The translations under genes and the position numbers were made by a program. A stretch of 64,000 nucleotides of DNA from Mesorhizobium sp. LMG 17147 (GTDB lineage: Bacteria > Pseudomonadota > Alphaproteobacteria > Rhizobiales > Rhizobiaceae). Shown here piece after piece: positions 43,118 through 50,640 of the stretch (position 1 is the first letter of the stretch; every line of letters begins with the position of its first letter). The notes under the pieces are model-generated. The model saw only the letters and a list, made by a program, of their open reading frames with translations, was not told where the DNA came from and searched no databases. The stretch is taken from the NCBI RefSeq assembly GCF_024297145.1, contig NZ_JANCTC010000001.1, forward strand, positions 186,001 to 250,000, in the 5' to 3' direction.

Positions 43118-43164
43118 CAACTGACAACACCTCGTCAGTTGGACTGACCTATAGGATCGCCTAT
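43118..43164. promoter_or_regulatory. Operator-like dyads between the WYL regulator and lysE-type genes
   Basis: CAACTGAC (43118-43125) and GTCAGTTG (43134-43141) are perfect 8-bp arms with an 8-nt centre. A second dyad, ATAGG-ATCG-CCTAT, lies at 43151-43164. A third CAACTGAC half-site abuts the exporter ATG at 43217-43224. Likely binding sites of the WYL regulator. Confidence 0.6.
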
Positions 43165-43224
43165 CGGATTGAAAATCAACAAGTTCCTCTGCAGCTCGCC
43201 TGCATGAGGTGACAGGCAACTGAC

Positions 43225-43860
43225 ATGGACTACGCGGCAAACCTCTGGCTCTTTTTTCTCCTCCTTTTCGGCATCATCATCGTGCCCGGCATGGACATGC
43301 TTTTCGTGCTTGCCAATGCGCTGACCGGCGGCAGCAGCAGAGGGCTTGCGGCGACCGGCGGCATCATGCTGGGCGGCGTGGTGCATACGCTGAACGGCGC
43401 GCTCGGCGTCGGCCTGCTCATGCATTTCTTGCCGATCCTCTTCAATCCGCTGCTGATTGCCGGCGCGGCCTATATGGCCTTTATCGGCATCACGCTGATG
43501 CGCAGCTCCATCACCGTCGGCCATGACGGCCCTGCCGGCAGCCGCTCCGCATGGAAGGCCTTTCGCCAGGGGATCATGACCTGCCTGATCAATCCAAAGG
43601 CCTATCTCTTTGTTCTTGCCGTCTATCCGCAGTTTCTGAGGCCGGATTACGGTCCGATCTGGATGCAGGCGATCATCATGGGGCTGATGACGATCGCCAC
43701 GCAGTTCGCTGTCTATGGCGGACTCGCAATTACCGCCGGTCGCAGCCGGGATCTGCTGGTCGCCAATCCAAGGGCAACCGCTCTTGCCGGCCGGGCGGCC
43801 GGACTGCTTCTCGTTGCGGTTTCGGCGCTCACCGTCTGGGAGGGCTTGAAGGCGGCGTGA
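43225..43860 (+). CDS. LysE/RhtB-family amino acid exporter
   Basis: 211 residues, about six membrane spans. N-terminal family motif LLFGIIIVPGMDMLFVLANA with GGSSRGLAATGGIMLGG, then AFIGITLMRSS, GIMTCLINPKAYLFVLAVYPQF and a C-terminal span LAGRAAGLLLVAVSALTVWE. Exports amino acids or their analogues. Divergent from the WYL regulator; convergent with the DAHP synthase gene with a 48-bp gap. Confidence 0.9.
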   Translation: MDYAANLWLFFLLLFGIIIVPGMDMLFVLANALTGGSSRGLAATGGIMLGGVVHTLNGALGVGLLMHFLPILFNPLLIAGAAYMAFIGITLMRSSITVGHDGPAGSRSAWKAFRQGIMTCLINPKAYLFVLAVYPQFLRPDYGPIWMQAIIMGLMTIATQFAVYGGLAITAGRSRDLLVANPRATALAGRAAGLLLVAVSALTVWEGLKAA

Positions 43861-43908
43861 ATTCCGAGCCCGAAGGGCGCAACGTCCATGGCAGCGGCGC
43901 CGGCCGGG

Positions 43909-45000
43909 TCACGCGGCTCCCGGACGGCTTGATATCATGGCGCGGCGCACCGACCGGCGCCGCTCGACCGCGTCGGCAAGGCCGTAAAGCACCGTCTCGG
44001 TGGTTGCCCAGTCGATGCAGCCATCGGTGATGCTCTGGCCATAGACAAGCGGCCTGCCGGGCACGACATCCTGCCGGCCGGCGACAAGGTTGCTCTCGAT
44101 CATGATGCCGATGATGCGCTCGTCGCCCGCCGCGACCTGGCCCGCCACCTCGGCTGCCACCCCTGGCTGGTTTTCCGGCTTCTTGCTGCTGTTGGCGTGG
44201 CTGACATCGATCATCAGCCGCGGCGCCACGCCGATCCGGCCGAGTTCCGCGCAGGCAGCAGCAATGCTTGCCGCGTCATAATTAGGCACAATACCGCCGC
44301 GCAGGATGACGTGGCAGTCCTCGTTGCCGGTGGTCGTAGCGATGGCGCTGCGCCCACCTTTCGTCACCGCCATGAAATGATGCGGCTGGGCGGCGGATTT
44401 CACGGCTTCGGCGGCGATCCGCAAATTGCCGTCGGTGCCGTTCTTGAAGCCGACCGGGCAGGACAGGCCTGACGCCAGTTCGCGATGGATCTGACTCTCG
44501 GTCGTGCGCGCGCCGATCGCTCCCCAGGCGACGAGGTCGGCAATATATTGCGGGGTGGCCATGTCGAGGAATTCGGTGGCTGCCGGAAGGCCGAGATTGT
44601 TGACCGCGGAGAGCACGTTCCGGGCCATCCGCAACCCCTTGTCGATGTTGAAGCTGCCGTCGAGATCGGGATCGTTGATCAGGCCTTTCCAGCCGACCGT
44701 CGTGCGCGGCTTCTCGAAATACACCCGCATCACGATCTCCAGCCGGTCCGACAGGCTTTCGCGCAGCGTCGCCAGACGACTGGCATAGTCTACGGCAGCG
44801 GCCGGGTCGTGGATCGAACAGGGGCCGACGACAACCACCAGCCGGTCGTCGGCGCCGGTCAGCACGGCGTGGATCGCGTTGCGTGATGCGGCAACGGTGC
44901 GCGTCGCCGTCAGCGTGCGGGGTATCTCCCGCATCACCTCGTCCGGCGTGCTCAATTCCCTTATTTCTTTGACCCGAAGATCGTCTGTGGTCGTCAACAC
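43909..45000 (-). CDS. aroG: 3-deoxy-7-phosphoheptulonate (DAHP) synthase, class I
   Basis: About 363 residues. Class I AroF/G/H fold: VVVVGPCSIHDPAAAVDYAS, MRVYFEKPRTTVGWKGLIND, GARTTESQIHRELASGLSCP, GFKNGTDGN, and the metal-site HFMAVTKGG and DVSHANSSKKPENQ. First step of the shikimate pathway. Start is GTG at 45000 with AGGAG upstream; the longer frame reads back through a palindromic repeat and is not used. The 220-nt leader encodes an aromatic-rich peptide and a terminator, indicating attenuation by Tyr, Trp or Phe supply. Which of AroF, G or H it is cannot be told from sequence alone. Confidence 0.93.
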   Translation of the reverse strand: MLTTTDDLRVKEIRELSTPDEVMREIPRTLTATRTVAASRNAIHAVLTGADDRLVVVVGPCSIHDPAAAVDYASRLATLRESLSDRLEIVMRVYFEKPRTTVGWKGLINDPDLDGSFNIDKGLRMARNVLSAVNNLGLPAATEFLDMATPQYIADLVAWGAIGARTTESQIHRELASGLSCPVGFKNGTDGNLRIAAEAVKSAAQPHHFMAVTKGGRSAIATTTGNEDCHVILRGGIVPNYDAASIAAACAELGRIGVAPRLMIDVSHANSSKKPENQPGVAAEVAGQVAAGDERIIGIMIESNLVAGRQDVVPGRPLVYGQSITDGCIDWATTETVLYGLADAVERRRSVRRAMISSRPGAA

Positions 45001-45024
45001 GGCTTTCTGCTCCTGTTTGTTTGG

Positions 45025-45071
45025 AGCATGATCTTTTCCGAAAACCGGATGCCACTTTTCGGGATCATGCT
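45025..45071. repeat. Dispersed palindromic intergenic repeat, copy inside the aroG leader
   Basis: AGCATGATC (45025-45033) and GATCATGCT (45063-45071) are perfect arms; CCGAAAA and TTTTCGG pair inside them. Same core as the element at 7703-7747. It lies between the attenuator and the GTG start, so it is transcribed as a large hairpin in the mRNA. Confidence 0.75.
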
Positions 45072-45092
45072 TTAGGAGACCTGCCGGCAAAC

Positions 45093-45117
45093 AAAAAAGC
45101 CGCCAGGTCTGGCGGCT
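45093..45117 (-). terminator. Attenuator terminator of the DAHP synthase gene
   Basis: Minus strand: AGCCGCCAG, a 2-nt loop, CTGGCGGCT, then six T. A perfect 9-bp intrinsic terminator 92 nt before the structural gene. Its 5' arm is also complementary to CTGGCGGC within the leader-peptide codons, allowing an antiterminator. Confidence 0.85.
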
Positions 45118-45142
45118 GTTCGGATTTTTGATGCTGCAATCT

Positions 45143-45223
45143 TCAGATCGAGCGCAATCCTCCCGCCGCCAGCGAGCTGCTAAAGTACCAATAGGTGGCG
45201 GTCAGGTTGATCATGCGGTTCAT
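45143..45223 (-). CDS. Aromatic-rich leader peptide controlling DAHP synthase
   Basis: A 26-codon ORF, ATG at 45223-45221 and TGA at 45145-45143; an ATG at 45214 gives a 23-residue form. Residues 10-14 read TYWYF, a cluster of regulatory codons (Tyr, Trp, Tyr, Phe). Codons 8-10 (ACC GCC ACC) can pair with TGGCGG in codons 18-20, and that segment can instead pair with the terminator 5' arm. This reproduces the 1:2, 2:3, 3:4 logic of trp-type attenuators: stalling at the aromatic codons frees segment 2 to form the antiterminator. Confidence 0.82.
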   Translation of the reverse strand: MNRMINLTATYWYFSSSLAAGGLRSI

Positions 45224-45274
45224 ATAATCGATGCGGGGGCGCTTGTCACGTGGGTGATGAGGCGAAGCAGTGTC

Positions 45275-45517
45275 TCAGTTTGAAATGTGCTCCTGGCCTT
45301 GGGGAAACCAGATGCCACGCCGAAACCAGTTGGCCACGCCCAGATTGGGTATGACGTGACTCTGGTCAAGGTCATTCATGTCCTTGATGATCTCGATGCC
45401 GACAACATTCTCGGCAGACCCAAAGGCAAGCGAAAAGAGTTGTAGCGCGTCGGCTTCCGATTGCGCGGTGACGCCAACCCCGAGGTGGCCGCTTACCTTG
45501 ATCCAATAGGGATGCAT
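45275..45517 (-). CDS. Conserved-looking 80-residue protein coupled to a Phd-type antitoxin
   Basis: Starts with MHPYWIKVSGHLGVGVTA and has DLDQSHVIPNLG and RRGIWFPQG near the C-terminus; no signal peptide or membrane span. Its ATG overlaps the antitoxin stop by one base (TGATG), so it is the second gene of a two-gene unit. It lacks the acidic PIN residues, the RelE fold pattern or Doc motif expected of a partner toxin. It may be an unrecognised toxin, a third type of partner or an unrelated passenger. Confidence 0.65.
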   Translation of the reverse strand: MHPYWIKVSGHLGVGVTAQSEADALQLFSLAFGSAENVVGIEIIKDMNDLDQSHVIPNLGVANWFRRGIWFPQGQEHISN

Positions 45518-45786
45518 CAGACGTGCTCTTGCCGCCCTAGCGGTTCGTCACGCTGACGCTCAAGGTTGAGATCGGCGCCGCGCAGCGGGGAGTCCAACAG
45601 GAACTCCGCAAGCGTACCCTTGCGTGCGGTCTTGCGCTGCCATTCCTCGGCCGAGACGACAACCACGATCGGTTTGCCGTTTCTGGTGATCGTCTGCGGC
45701 GCCGACTGCGCGCGCTCGATGACCTCTGAGAGCCGGGCTTTTGCCCCGGCGAGCGTCCAATTGGTATTCTTAGGTGCAGGCGGCAT
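45517..45786 (-). CDS. Phd/YefM-family antitoxin
   Basis: 89 residues from the ATG at 45786. N-terminal dimer/DNA-binding fold NWTLAGAKARLSEVIERAQS, then PQTITRNGKPIVVVVSAEEWQ, the classical Phd/YefM signature, and a charged tail (SPLRGADLNLERQRDEP) like toxin-wrapping regions. Longer upstream frame to 45861 lacks family likeness. Normally paired with a VapC, Doc or RelE toxin; here the coupled gene is of unknown type. Confidence 0.85.
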   Translation of the reverse strand: MPPAPKNTNWTLAGAKARLSEVIERAQSAPQTITRNGKPIVVVVSAEEWQRKTARKGTLAEFLLDSPLRGADLNLERQRDEPLGRQEHV

Positions 45787-45871
45787 CTTAATCCCCGTGA
45801 CTAGTCCGACTACGTTGACTATGTGGGAATGGCGATGCCGACGCAACAGACGCAGGGCCACTCAGCTGGCC

Positions 45872-46666
45872 TTACTCCGGCGACGCCCCGGCGATGCTCT
45901 GGTCGTAGTCGACCAGCGATCCGGTCATAACGCCGGACTGCGGGCTGATCATATAGCTGATCAATCGGGCAAGCTGTGCCGGTTTCACCAATTGACCCAT
46001 CGGCTGCGCGGCCTCGGCCCTTTCCAGCCAGTCGTCCGGCGCGTCGTGCCATTTTTTCTGCACGATCGCTTCGCCCTCGGTGTCCATCCAGCCGGGCAGC
46101 ACCGCATTGCAGCGGATGCGATTGCCGCGATAGGCATTGGCGACATTCTTGGTCAGTGTCGCCAGCGCACCCTTGCTCGACGAATAGGGTGCCAGGAACG
46201 ACTGGCCGCAATGCGCCGACATCGACAGCACGTTGACGATCGAGCCCGGTGCCTTGCGCGCCAGCAAATGCGCCACCACGCCCTGCATCAGGAAAAACGG
46301 GCCGCGCACATTGGTCTGGAATATCTGGTCGAAGAGATTCTCGGAGGTCTCGACCAGCGAGCCACGAGCCGAGGTGGCAGCCGCGTTGACCAGCGCGTTG
46401 ACGGTACCGAAATGGCCAATCGCCATTTCGACCGCACGCTTGCAGTCGGCCACCTCTGAGACGTCGGCGCCGATGAAGATGGCATCGACGCCTGCCCGCT
46501 TGAGAGTTGCGACAGCCTTGTCGCCCTTTTCCTGCGAGCGGCCGATCAGCGCCAGCGCCCGGCAGCCCTCGTCGGCCAGCGCTTCGGCCACGGCGAAGCC
46601 GATGCCTTGCGCGCCGCCGGTGACGATGGCGCGTGTTTCGGAATTGCGACCGGCTGAACCGTTCAT
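45872..46666 (-). CDS. SDR oxidoreductase in the inositol importer operon
   Basis: 264 residues from the ATG at 46666 with AGGAG upstream. Cofactor motif VTGGAQGIGFAVAEAL, VNAAATSARG in place of NNAG, Ser in VNVLSMSAHCGQ and catalytic YSSSK near residue 158. C-terminus contains GSLVDYDQSIAG. 23 bp after the inositol dehydrogenase gene and last in that operon, so it probably acts on an inositol, inosose or methylated derivative. Confidence 0.87.
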   Translation of the reverse strand: MNGSAGRNSETRAIVTGGAQGIGFAVAEALADEGCRALALIGRSQEKGDKAVATLKRAGVDAIFIGADVSEVADCKRAVEMAIGHFGTVNALVNAAATSARGSLVETSENLFDQIFQTNVRGPFFLMQGVVAHLLARKAPGSIVNVLSMSAHCGQSFLAPYSSSKGALATLTKNVANAYRGNRIRCNAVLPGWMDTEGEAIVQKKWHDAPDDWLERAEAAQPMGQLVKPAQLARLISYMISPQSGVMTGSLVDYDQSIAGASPE

Positions 46667-46689
46667 CGCCTTGCTCCTGTGCTTGATAG

Positions 46690-47691
46690 TCAGATTGTTT
46701 TGTCGAGGCGGACGGTCTTGCCTTCCTTGGCCGATTTCAGCGCCGCATCTGCCAGCCTGAGCGCCACCAGGCCATCCTGGCCGCTCGGCGCCGCCTTCTT
46801 GCCCGACGTCGCTGCCGCGATGAAGGCGGCGATCTCGTTGGCATAGGCGTCGAGATAACGGGTCATGAAGAAATCGTGCAGCGGCGGCCGCGTATAACCT
46901 TTCTCGTTGGCCAGTTCGATCGACACCGGCCGCTGGTTTTCGGCCGCGATCATGCCTTTCGAGCCATGCACCTCGATGCGCTGGTCGTAGCCATAGGTGG
47001 CGCGGCGCGAGTTGGAGATGACGCATTGCTTGCCGGAGGCGGTTTCGAGGATGACGCTGACGCTGTCGAAGTCGCCGGCTTCGCCGATCTTCTTGTCGAC
47101 CAGCACCGAAGCGTGCGCGCTGACCGCCACCGGCTCCTCGCCGAGCAGGAAGCGCGCCATGTCGAAATCATGAATGGTCATGTCGCGGAAGATGCCGCCC
47201 GAGCGGCCGATATAGTCGAGCGGCGGCGGGCCGGGATCGCGCGAGGTGATCGTCACCATTTCGACGGTGCCGATGGCGCCGTCGTCGATCGCCTTGCGCA
47301 CGGCGGCAAAATGCGGATCGAAGCGGCGGTTGAAGCCGACCATCAGGGTGGCGCCGGCCTTGTCGACGACGGCCAGGCAACGTTCCACCCTGGCGGCGTC
47401 GAGGTCGATCGGCTTCTCGCAGAAAATCGCTTTACCCGCTTTGGCGAAGCGCTCGATCAGATCGGCATGAGTGTCGGTCGGCGTGCAGATGACGACCGCA
47501 TCGATATCGCCGGCCTTCTCGATGGCATCGATGCTGCGCACTTCGGCGCCATAGGCAGAGGCCAGATCGGTCGCCGCCTTCTCGAAGGCGTCGGCAACTG
47601 CAACCAGCCTGGCCTGCGGATTGGAACCAACGGCGCGAGCATGGACCTTGCCGATACGGCCGGCACCGAGAAGAGCAAAGCGAAGAGGCAT
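46690..47691 (-). CDS. idhA: myo-Inositol 2-dehydrogenase (IdhA/IolG type)
   Basis: 333 residues. Gfo/Idh/MocA fold: RFALLGAGRIGKVHARAVGS, catalytic Lys in FCEKPIDLDAARVE (about residue 94), GFNRRFDPHF, and GGIFRDMTIHDFDMARFLLG with the catalytic Asp and His. Closely follows characterised rhizobial inositol dehydrogenases in these segments. Oxidises myo-inositol to scyllo-inosose with NAD. In the operon after the ABC importer genes, linking uptake to the first oxidation. Confidence 0.92.
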   Translation of the reverse strand: MPLRFALLGAGRIGKVHARAVGSNPQARLVAVADAFEKAATDLASAYGAEVRSIDAIEKAGDIDAVVICTPTDTHADLIERFAKAGKAIFCEKPIDLDAARVERCLAVVDKAGATLMVGFNRRFDPHFAAVRKAIDDGAIGTVEMVTITSRDPGPPPLDYIGRSGGIFRDMTIHDFDMARFLLGEEPVAVSAHASVLVDKKIGEAGDFDSVSVILETASGKQCVISNSRRATYGYDQRIEVHGSKGMIAAENQRPVSIELANEKGYTRPPLHDFFMTRYLDAYANEIAAFIAAATSGKKAAPSGQDGLVALRLADAALKSAKEGKTVRLDKTI

Positions 47692-47756
47692 GAAGAATTT
47701 TCCTTTGAGGATGGTTGGGAAGGGAGGGCGTGTCAGCGCCGGTGGCCTCGTTGCCG

Positions 47757-48524
47757 TTACGCCGCAAGCTCCGCCTGCCCGGTCTTGGCACCGGTGATGT
47801 AGGAGACGATATCGTTGCCGTCGGTGTCTTGCTTGCGCAAATTGGCGACGATGCGGCCGCGCCGGAAAACGACGATGCGGTCGACCAGGTCGAACACCTG
47901 GCGCATGTTGTGAGAGATCAGGATCAGCGGTTCGCCATTTTCCTTCAGCGTGCGGATGATGTTTTCGACCTGCATCGTCTCTTGCACGCCGAGTGCCGCC
48001 GTCGGCTCATCCATGATGATGAGTTTGGAAGCAAAGGTCGCGGTTCTGGCAATTGCCACGCACTGGCGCTGGCCGCCCGACATATGGCGGATGGTGTTGG
48101 AAAGATTGGGGATCTTGACCGCCGTGCGGACCAAGGCTGCCTCGGTCGCCTTGCGCATGAACTTGCGATCGAGGATCGAGAAGGGTCCTAGATTGAACAG
48201 CACCCGCTCGCGGCCGAGGAACAGGTTCGAGGGCACGTCGAGATCGTCGGCGAGCGCCAGGTTCTGGAACACCGTCTCGATGCCCGCCTCGCGGGCTTCG
48301 ATCGGGCCGGCAAAATTCACTTCCTTGCCGTCGAACCACATCCTGCCGCTGGTGCGCTGCTCGACGCCGGTGATCTGGCGTACGAAGGTCGATTTGCCAG
48401 CGCCGTTGTCGCCCATGATAGCGACATGCTCGCCCTTGCGCAGCTCGAAGTTGGCACCCTCCAGCGCATGCACGCCGCCATAATACTTGGTCAGGTTTTC
48501 CGTCTTCAGGACGATGTCCGACAT
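47757..48524 (-). CDS. Inositol-type ABC importer, single-domain ATP-binding protein
   Basis: 255 residues from the ATG at 48524. One ABC domain: Walker A MGDNGAGKSTFVRQI, Q loop VFQNLALADDLDV, signature MSGGQRQCVAIARTA, Walker B LIIMDEPTAALG, switch His in LISHNMRQV. Unlike the 514-residue protein at 26413-27957 it has no second domain, so it resembles FrcA-type subunits that act as homodimers. It starts 2 bp after the permease stop. Confidence 0.92.
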   Translation of the reverse strand: MSDIVLKTENLTKYYGGVHALEGANFELRKGEHVAIMGDNGAGKSTFVRQITGVEQRTSGRMWFDGKEVNFAGPIEAREAGIETVFQNLALADDLDVPSNLFLGRERVLFNLGPFSILDRKFMRKATEAALVRTAVKIPNLSNTIRHMSGGQRQCVAIARTATFASKLIIMDEPTAALGVQETMQVENIIRTLKENGEPLILISHNMRQVFDLVDRIVVFRRGRIVANLRKQDTDGNDIVSYITGAKTGQAELAA

Positions 48525-48526
48525 GG

Positions 48527-49603
48527 TCAAGCCCTCATTGCCCGCAGGCGTTGGCGCCACTGGTCGAGAACGACTGCGCCGACGATGATCACGCCTTTGA
48601 CCATCTCCTGATAATAGGCGTCGAGGCGCAGAAAGGTGAAGCCGGAGATGATGACGCCGAAGATCAGCGAGCCGATTACCGTCCCGATAATCGAGCCGCG
48701 GCCGCCCGACAGCGAGACGCCGCCGATAACCGCCATGGCGATCGCGTCGAGCTCGTACATCACACCCATGCCGGCCTGGGCGGTGAGATTCTTCGAGCTC
48801 AGCACCACGGCGGCGAGCGCGGCGAGGACGCCGGCAATGACGTAGACGAGGATCTTGTGGTTGGCGATGTTGATGCCGGACATGCGCGCGGCGTCCTCAT
48901 TGGAGCCGATTGCATAGCAGTGCTTGCCATATTTGGTGTAGCTCAGGATCAGCTGAAACAGCACCGCGAGCGATATGAAGATGATGACCGGCATCAGCCC
49001 CTTGCCGATGGCGGCGAAACTCTCGGTCGGAAACGAGATCGGCTGTCCCTTCGACCACCATTTGGCGATGCCGCGCGCGGTGACCATCATGCCGAGCGTG
49101 GCGATGAACGGCGGAATGCGGGTGAAGGCGATCAATGCACCGTTGACCAGGCCGGCCAGCAGTCCGCAGCCGATCGCGACCAGCACCGGCACGATCACCG
49201 GCAGGTCGGTCCAGCCCTGGGCGATGAACATCGCCTTGGGGTTCGGGTTGCCGTTGACGGTCGCCACCTGGGCGAAGCTCATGGCGATCATTGCCGTGGC
49301 GCCGACGATCGAACCTGAGGACAGGTCGATGCCGCCGGTAATGATCACCTGCGTCACGCCGATGGCAATGATGCCGACGATCGACACCTGCAGGATGATG
49401 ATCTGCAGGCGCGCTTCGTTGAAGATCGCATCGATATTGTCGCGGGTATTGAACAGGAAGCTGTCGCCCAGGAAGACCCGGCCGATCAGCTCGAAAGCGC
49501 CGACCAGGATGACGAGCGCCAGGAAGACGTTGAATTCGGCCGGCCATGCGCGCCGCTTCGCATCATAGCTGAGGCCGCCGACGCCGTGAGATGTCTGTGC
49601 CAA
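48527..49603 (-). CDS. Inositol-type ABC importer permease
   Basis: 358 residues, RbsC/FrcC type with about eight to ten spans. Hydrophilic N-terminus (MAQTSHGVGGLSYDAKRRAW), the family motif IITGGIDLSSGSIVGATAM, an insertion near residues 125-150 (VNGNPNPKAMFIAQGWTDLP), and C-terminal AVIGGVSLSGGRGSIIGTVIG. Lies between the binding-protein and ATPase genes. Confidence 0.92.
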   Translation of the reverse strand: MAQTSHGVGGLSYDAKRRAWPAEFNVFLALVILVGAFELIGRVFLGDSFLFNTRDNIDAIFNEARLQIIILQVSIVGIIAIGVTQVIITGGIDLSSGSIVGATAMIAMSFAQVATVNGNPNPKAMFIAQGWTDLPVIVPVLVAIGCGLLAGLVNGALIAFTRIPPFIATLGMMVTARGIAKWWSKGQPISFPTESFAAIGKGLMPVIIFISLAVLFQLILSYTKYGKHCYAIGSNEDAARMSGINIANHKILVYVIAGVLAALAAVVLSSKNLTAQAGMGVMYELDAIAMAVIGGVSLSGGRGSIIGTVIGSLIFGVIISGFTFLRLDAYYQEMVKGVIIVGAVVLDQWRQRLRAMRA

Positions 49604-49698
49604 TCGTGCTTCCTCCGTCAGCCACAGTCTCTTTCGGCCGCTCTTCAGGCCGAGAGAGAAGGAGGAGCGGCGCTGGTGCGCCGCTCCGGTCCGCTGCC

Positions 49699-50640
49699 TC
49701 AGTTCTTCTTCAGGAACTTGTCGATATTCGCCGGCGTGACCAATTGGAACGGGATATAGACCTTGTGCTCGACCTTTTCGCCCTTCGCCAGCTTGAGCGC
49801 CGCGTCAAGCGCGCCGGCGCCCTGGCCGGCGGCGTCCTGGAACACCGTCACATCGAGATCGCCCGCCTGCATCGCCGCGAGCGCGTCCTGGGTAGCGTCG
49901 ACGCCGCCGACGACAACCGACTTCATGTCGATGTTGGCGGCCTTCATCGCCTGGATGGCGCCGATCGCGCTTTCGTCATTGTTGGCGATGACGCCGTCGA
50001 ACGGCTTGCCGGTCGACAGCCAGTTGGTCATCAGGTTCTGCGCTTCTTCGCGCTTCCAGTTCGACGTCTGCTTATCGATGATCTTGATGAAGCTGCACTC
50101 CGGCGTGGCGATCACGTCGTCAATGTCCTTGGTGCGCTGCACTGCTGCCTGGTTCGACAGCTCGCCCATGATCACATAGACGTTGGCTTCAGTCTTGCCG
50201 GCCTCCTTGAACAGGCGGCAGACCTCCTTGGTCTCGAGCGTGCCGGAATCGGCTTCGTTCGAGGCGACGAAGGCCTGGTTTTCGGGCAGCGTGTCGACGT
50301 TGACCGGCTCGCGATTGACATAGACCAGTGGAATCTTGGCAGCGGCGGCTGCGTCCGACATCGCCTGGGTCGCCGAGGTGTCGACCGGGTTGACGATGAT
50401 GGCGTCGACGCCCGAGGCGGCGAAGTTCTTGATCTGGTCGAGTTGCTTGGCGACGTCGTTCTGCGCATCCTCCACCTGCAGTTCGACGCCGTCCATGCCC
50501 TTGGCCTGCTCGATCATGCCGTTGCGCAGCACGGTGAGAAAATTGTCGTCGAACAACGCCATCGACACGCCGATCTTGGCAGCGAAGGCGGACGAACTCA
50601 TAAGCGCCGCGAACGCGACGCCCAAAAGCAGTTTTTTCAT
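49699..50640 (-). CDS. Inositol-type ABC importer, periplasmic binding protein (IbpA-like)
   Basis: 313 residues from the ATG at 50640, with GGAGGAG upstream. Signal peptide MKKLLLGVAFAALMSSSAFA. Peripla_BP_4 fold: IGVSMALFDDNFLTVLRNGM, VDAIIVNPVDTSATQAMSDA, YVNREPV, VIANNDESAIGAIQAMKAA, VVGGVDATQDALAAMQAGDL. Similar in these blocks to characterised inositol-binding proteins, and co-transcribed with inositol dehydrogenase. First gene of the operon, with IolR-type dyads 122-167 bp upstream. Confidence 0.9.
   Translation of the reverse strand: MKKLLLGVAFAALMSSSAFAAKIGVSMALFDDNFLTVLRNGMIEQAKGMDGVELQVEDAQNDVAKQLDQIKNFAASGVDAIIVNPVDTSATQAMSDAAAAAKIPLVYVNREPVNVDTLPENQAFVASNEADSGTLETKEVCRLFKEAGKTEANVYVIMGELSNQAAVQRTKDIDDVIATPECSFIKIIDKQTSNWKREEAQNLMTNWLSTGKPFDGVIANNDESAIGAIQAMKAANIDMKSVVVGGVDATQDALAAMQAGDLDVTVFQDAAGQGAGALDAALKLAKGEKVEHKVYIPFQLVTPANIDKFLKKN

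Noticed and set aside
45001..45090. Longer DAHP synthase start at 45090
   Set aside because: The extension is translated palindromic repeat; GTG at 45000 has an AGGAG site and gives the family N-terminus.
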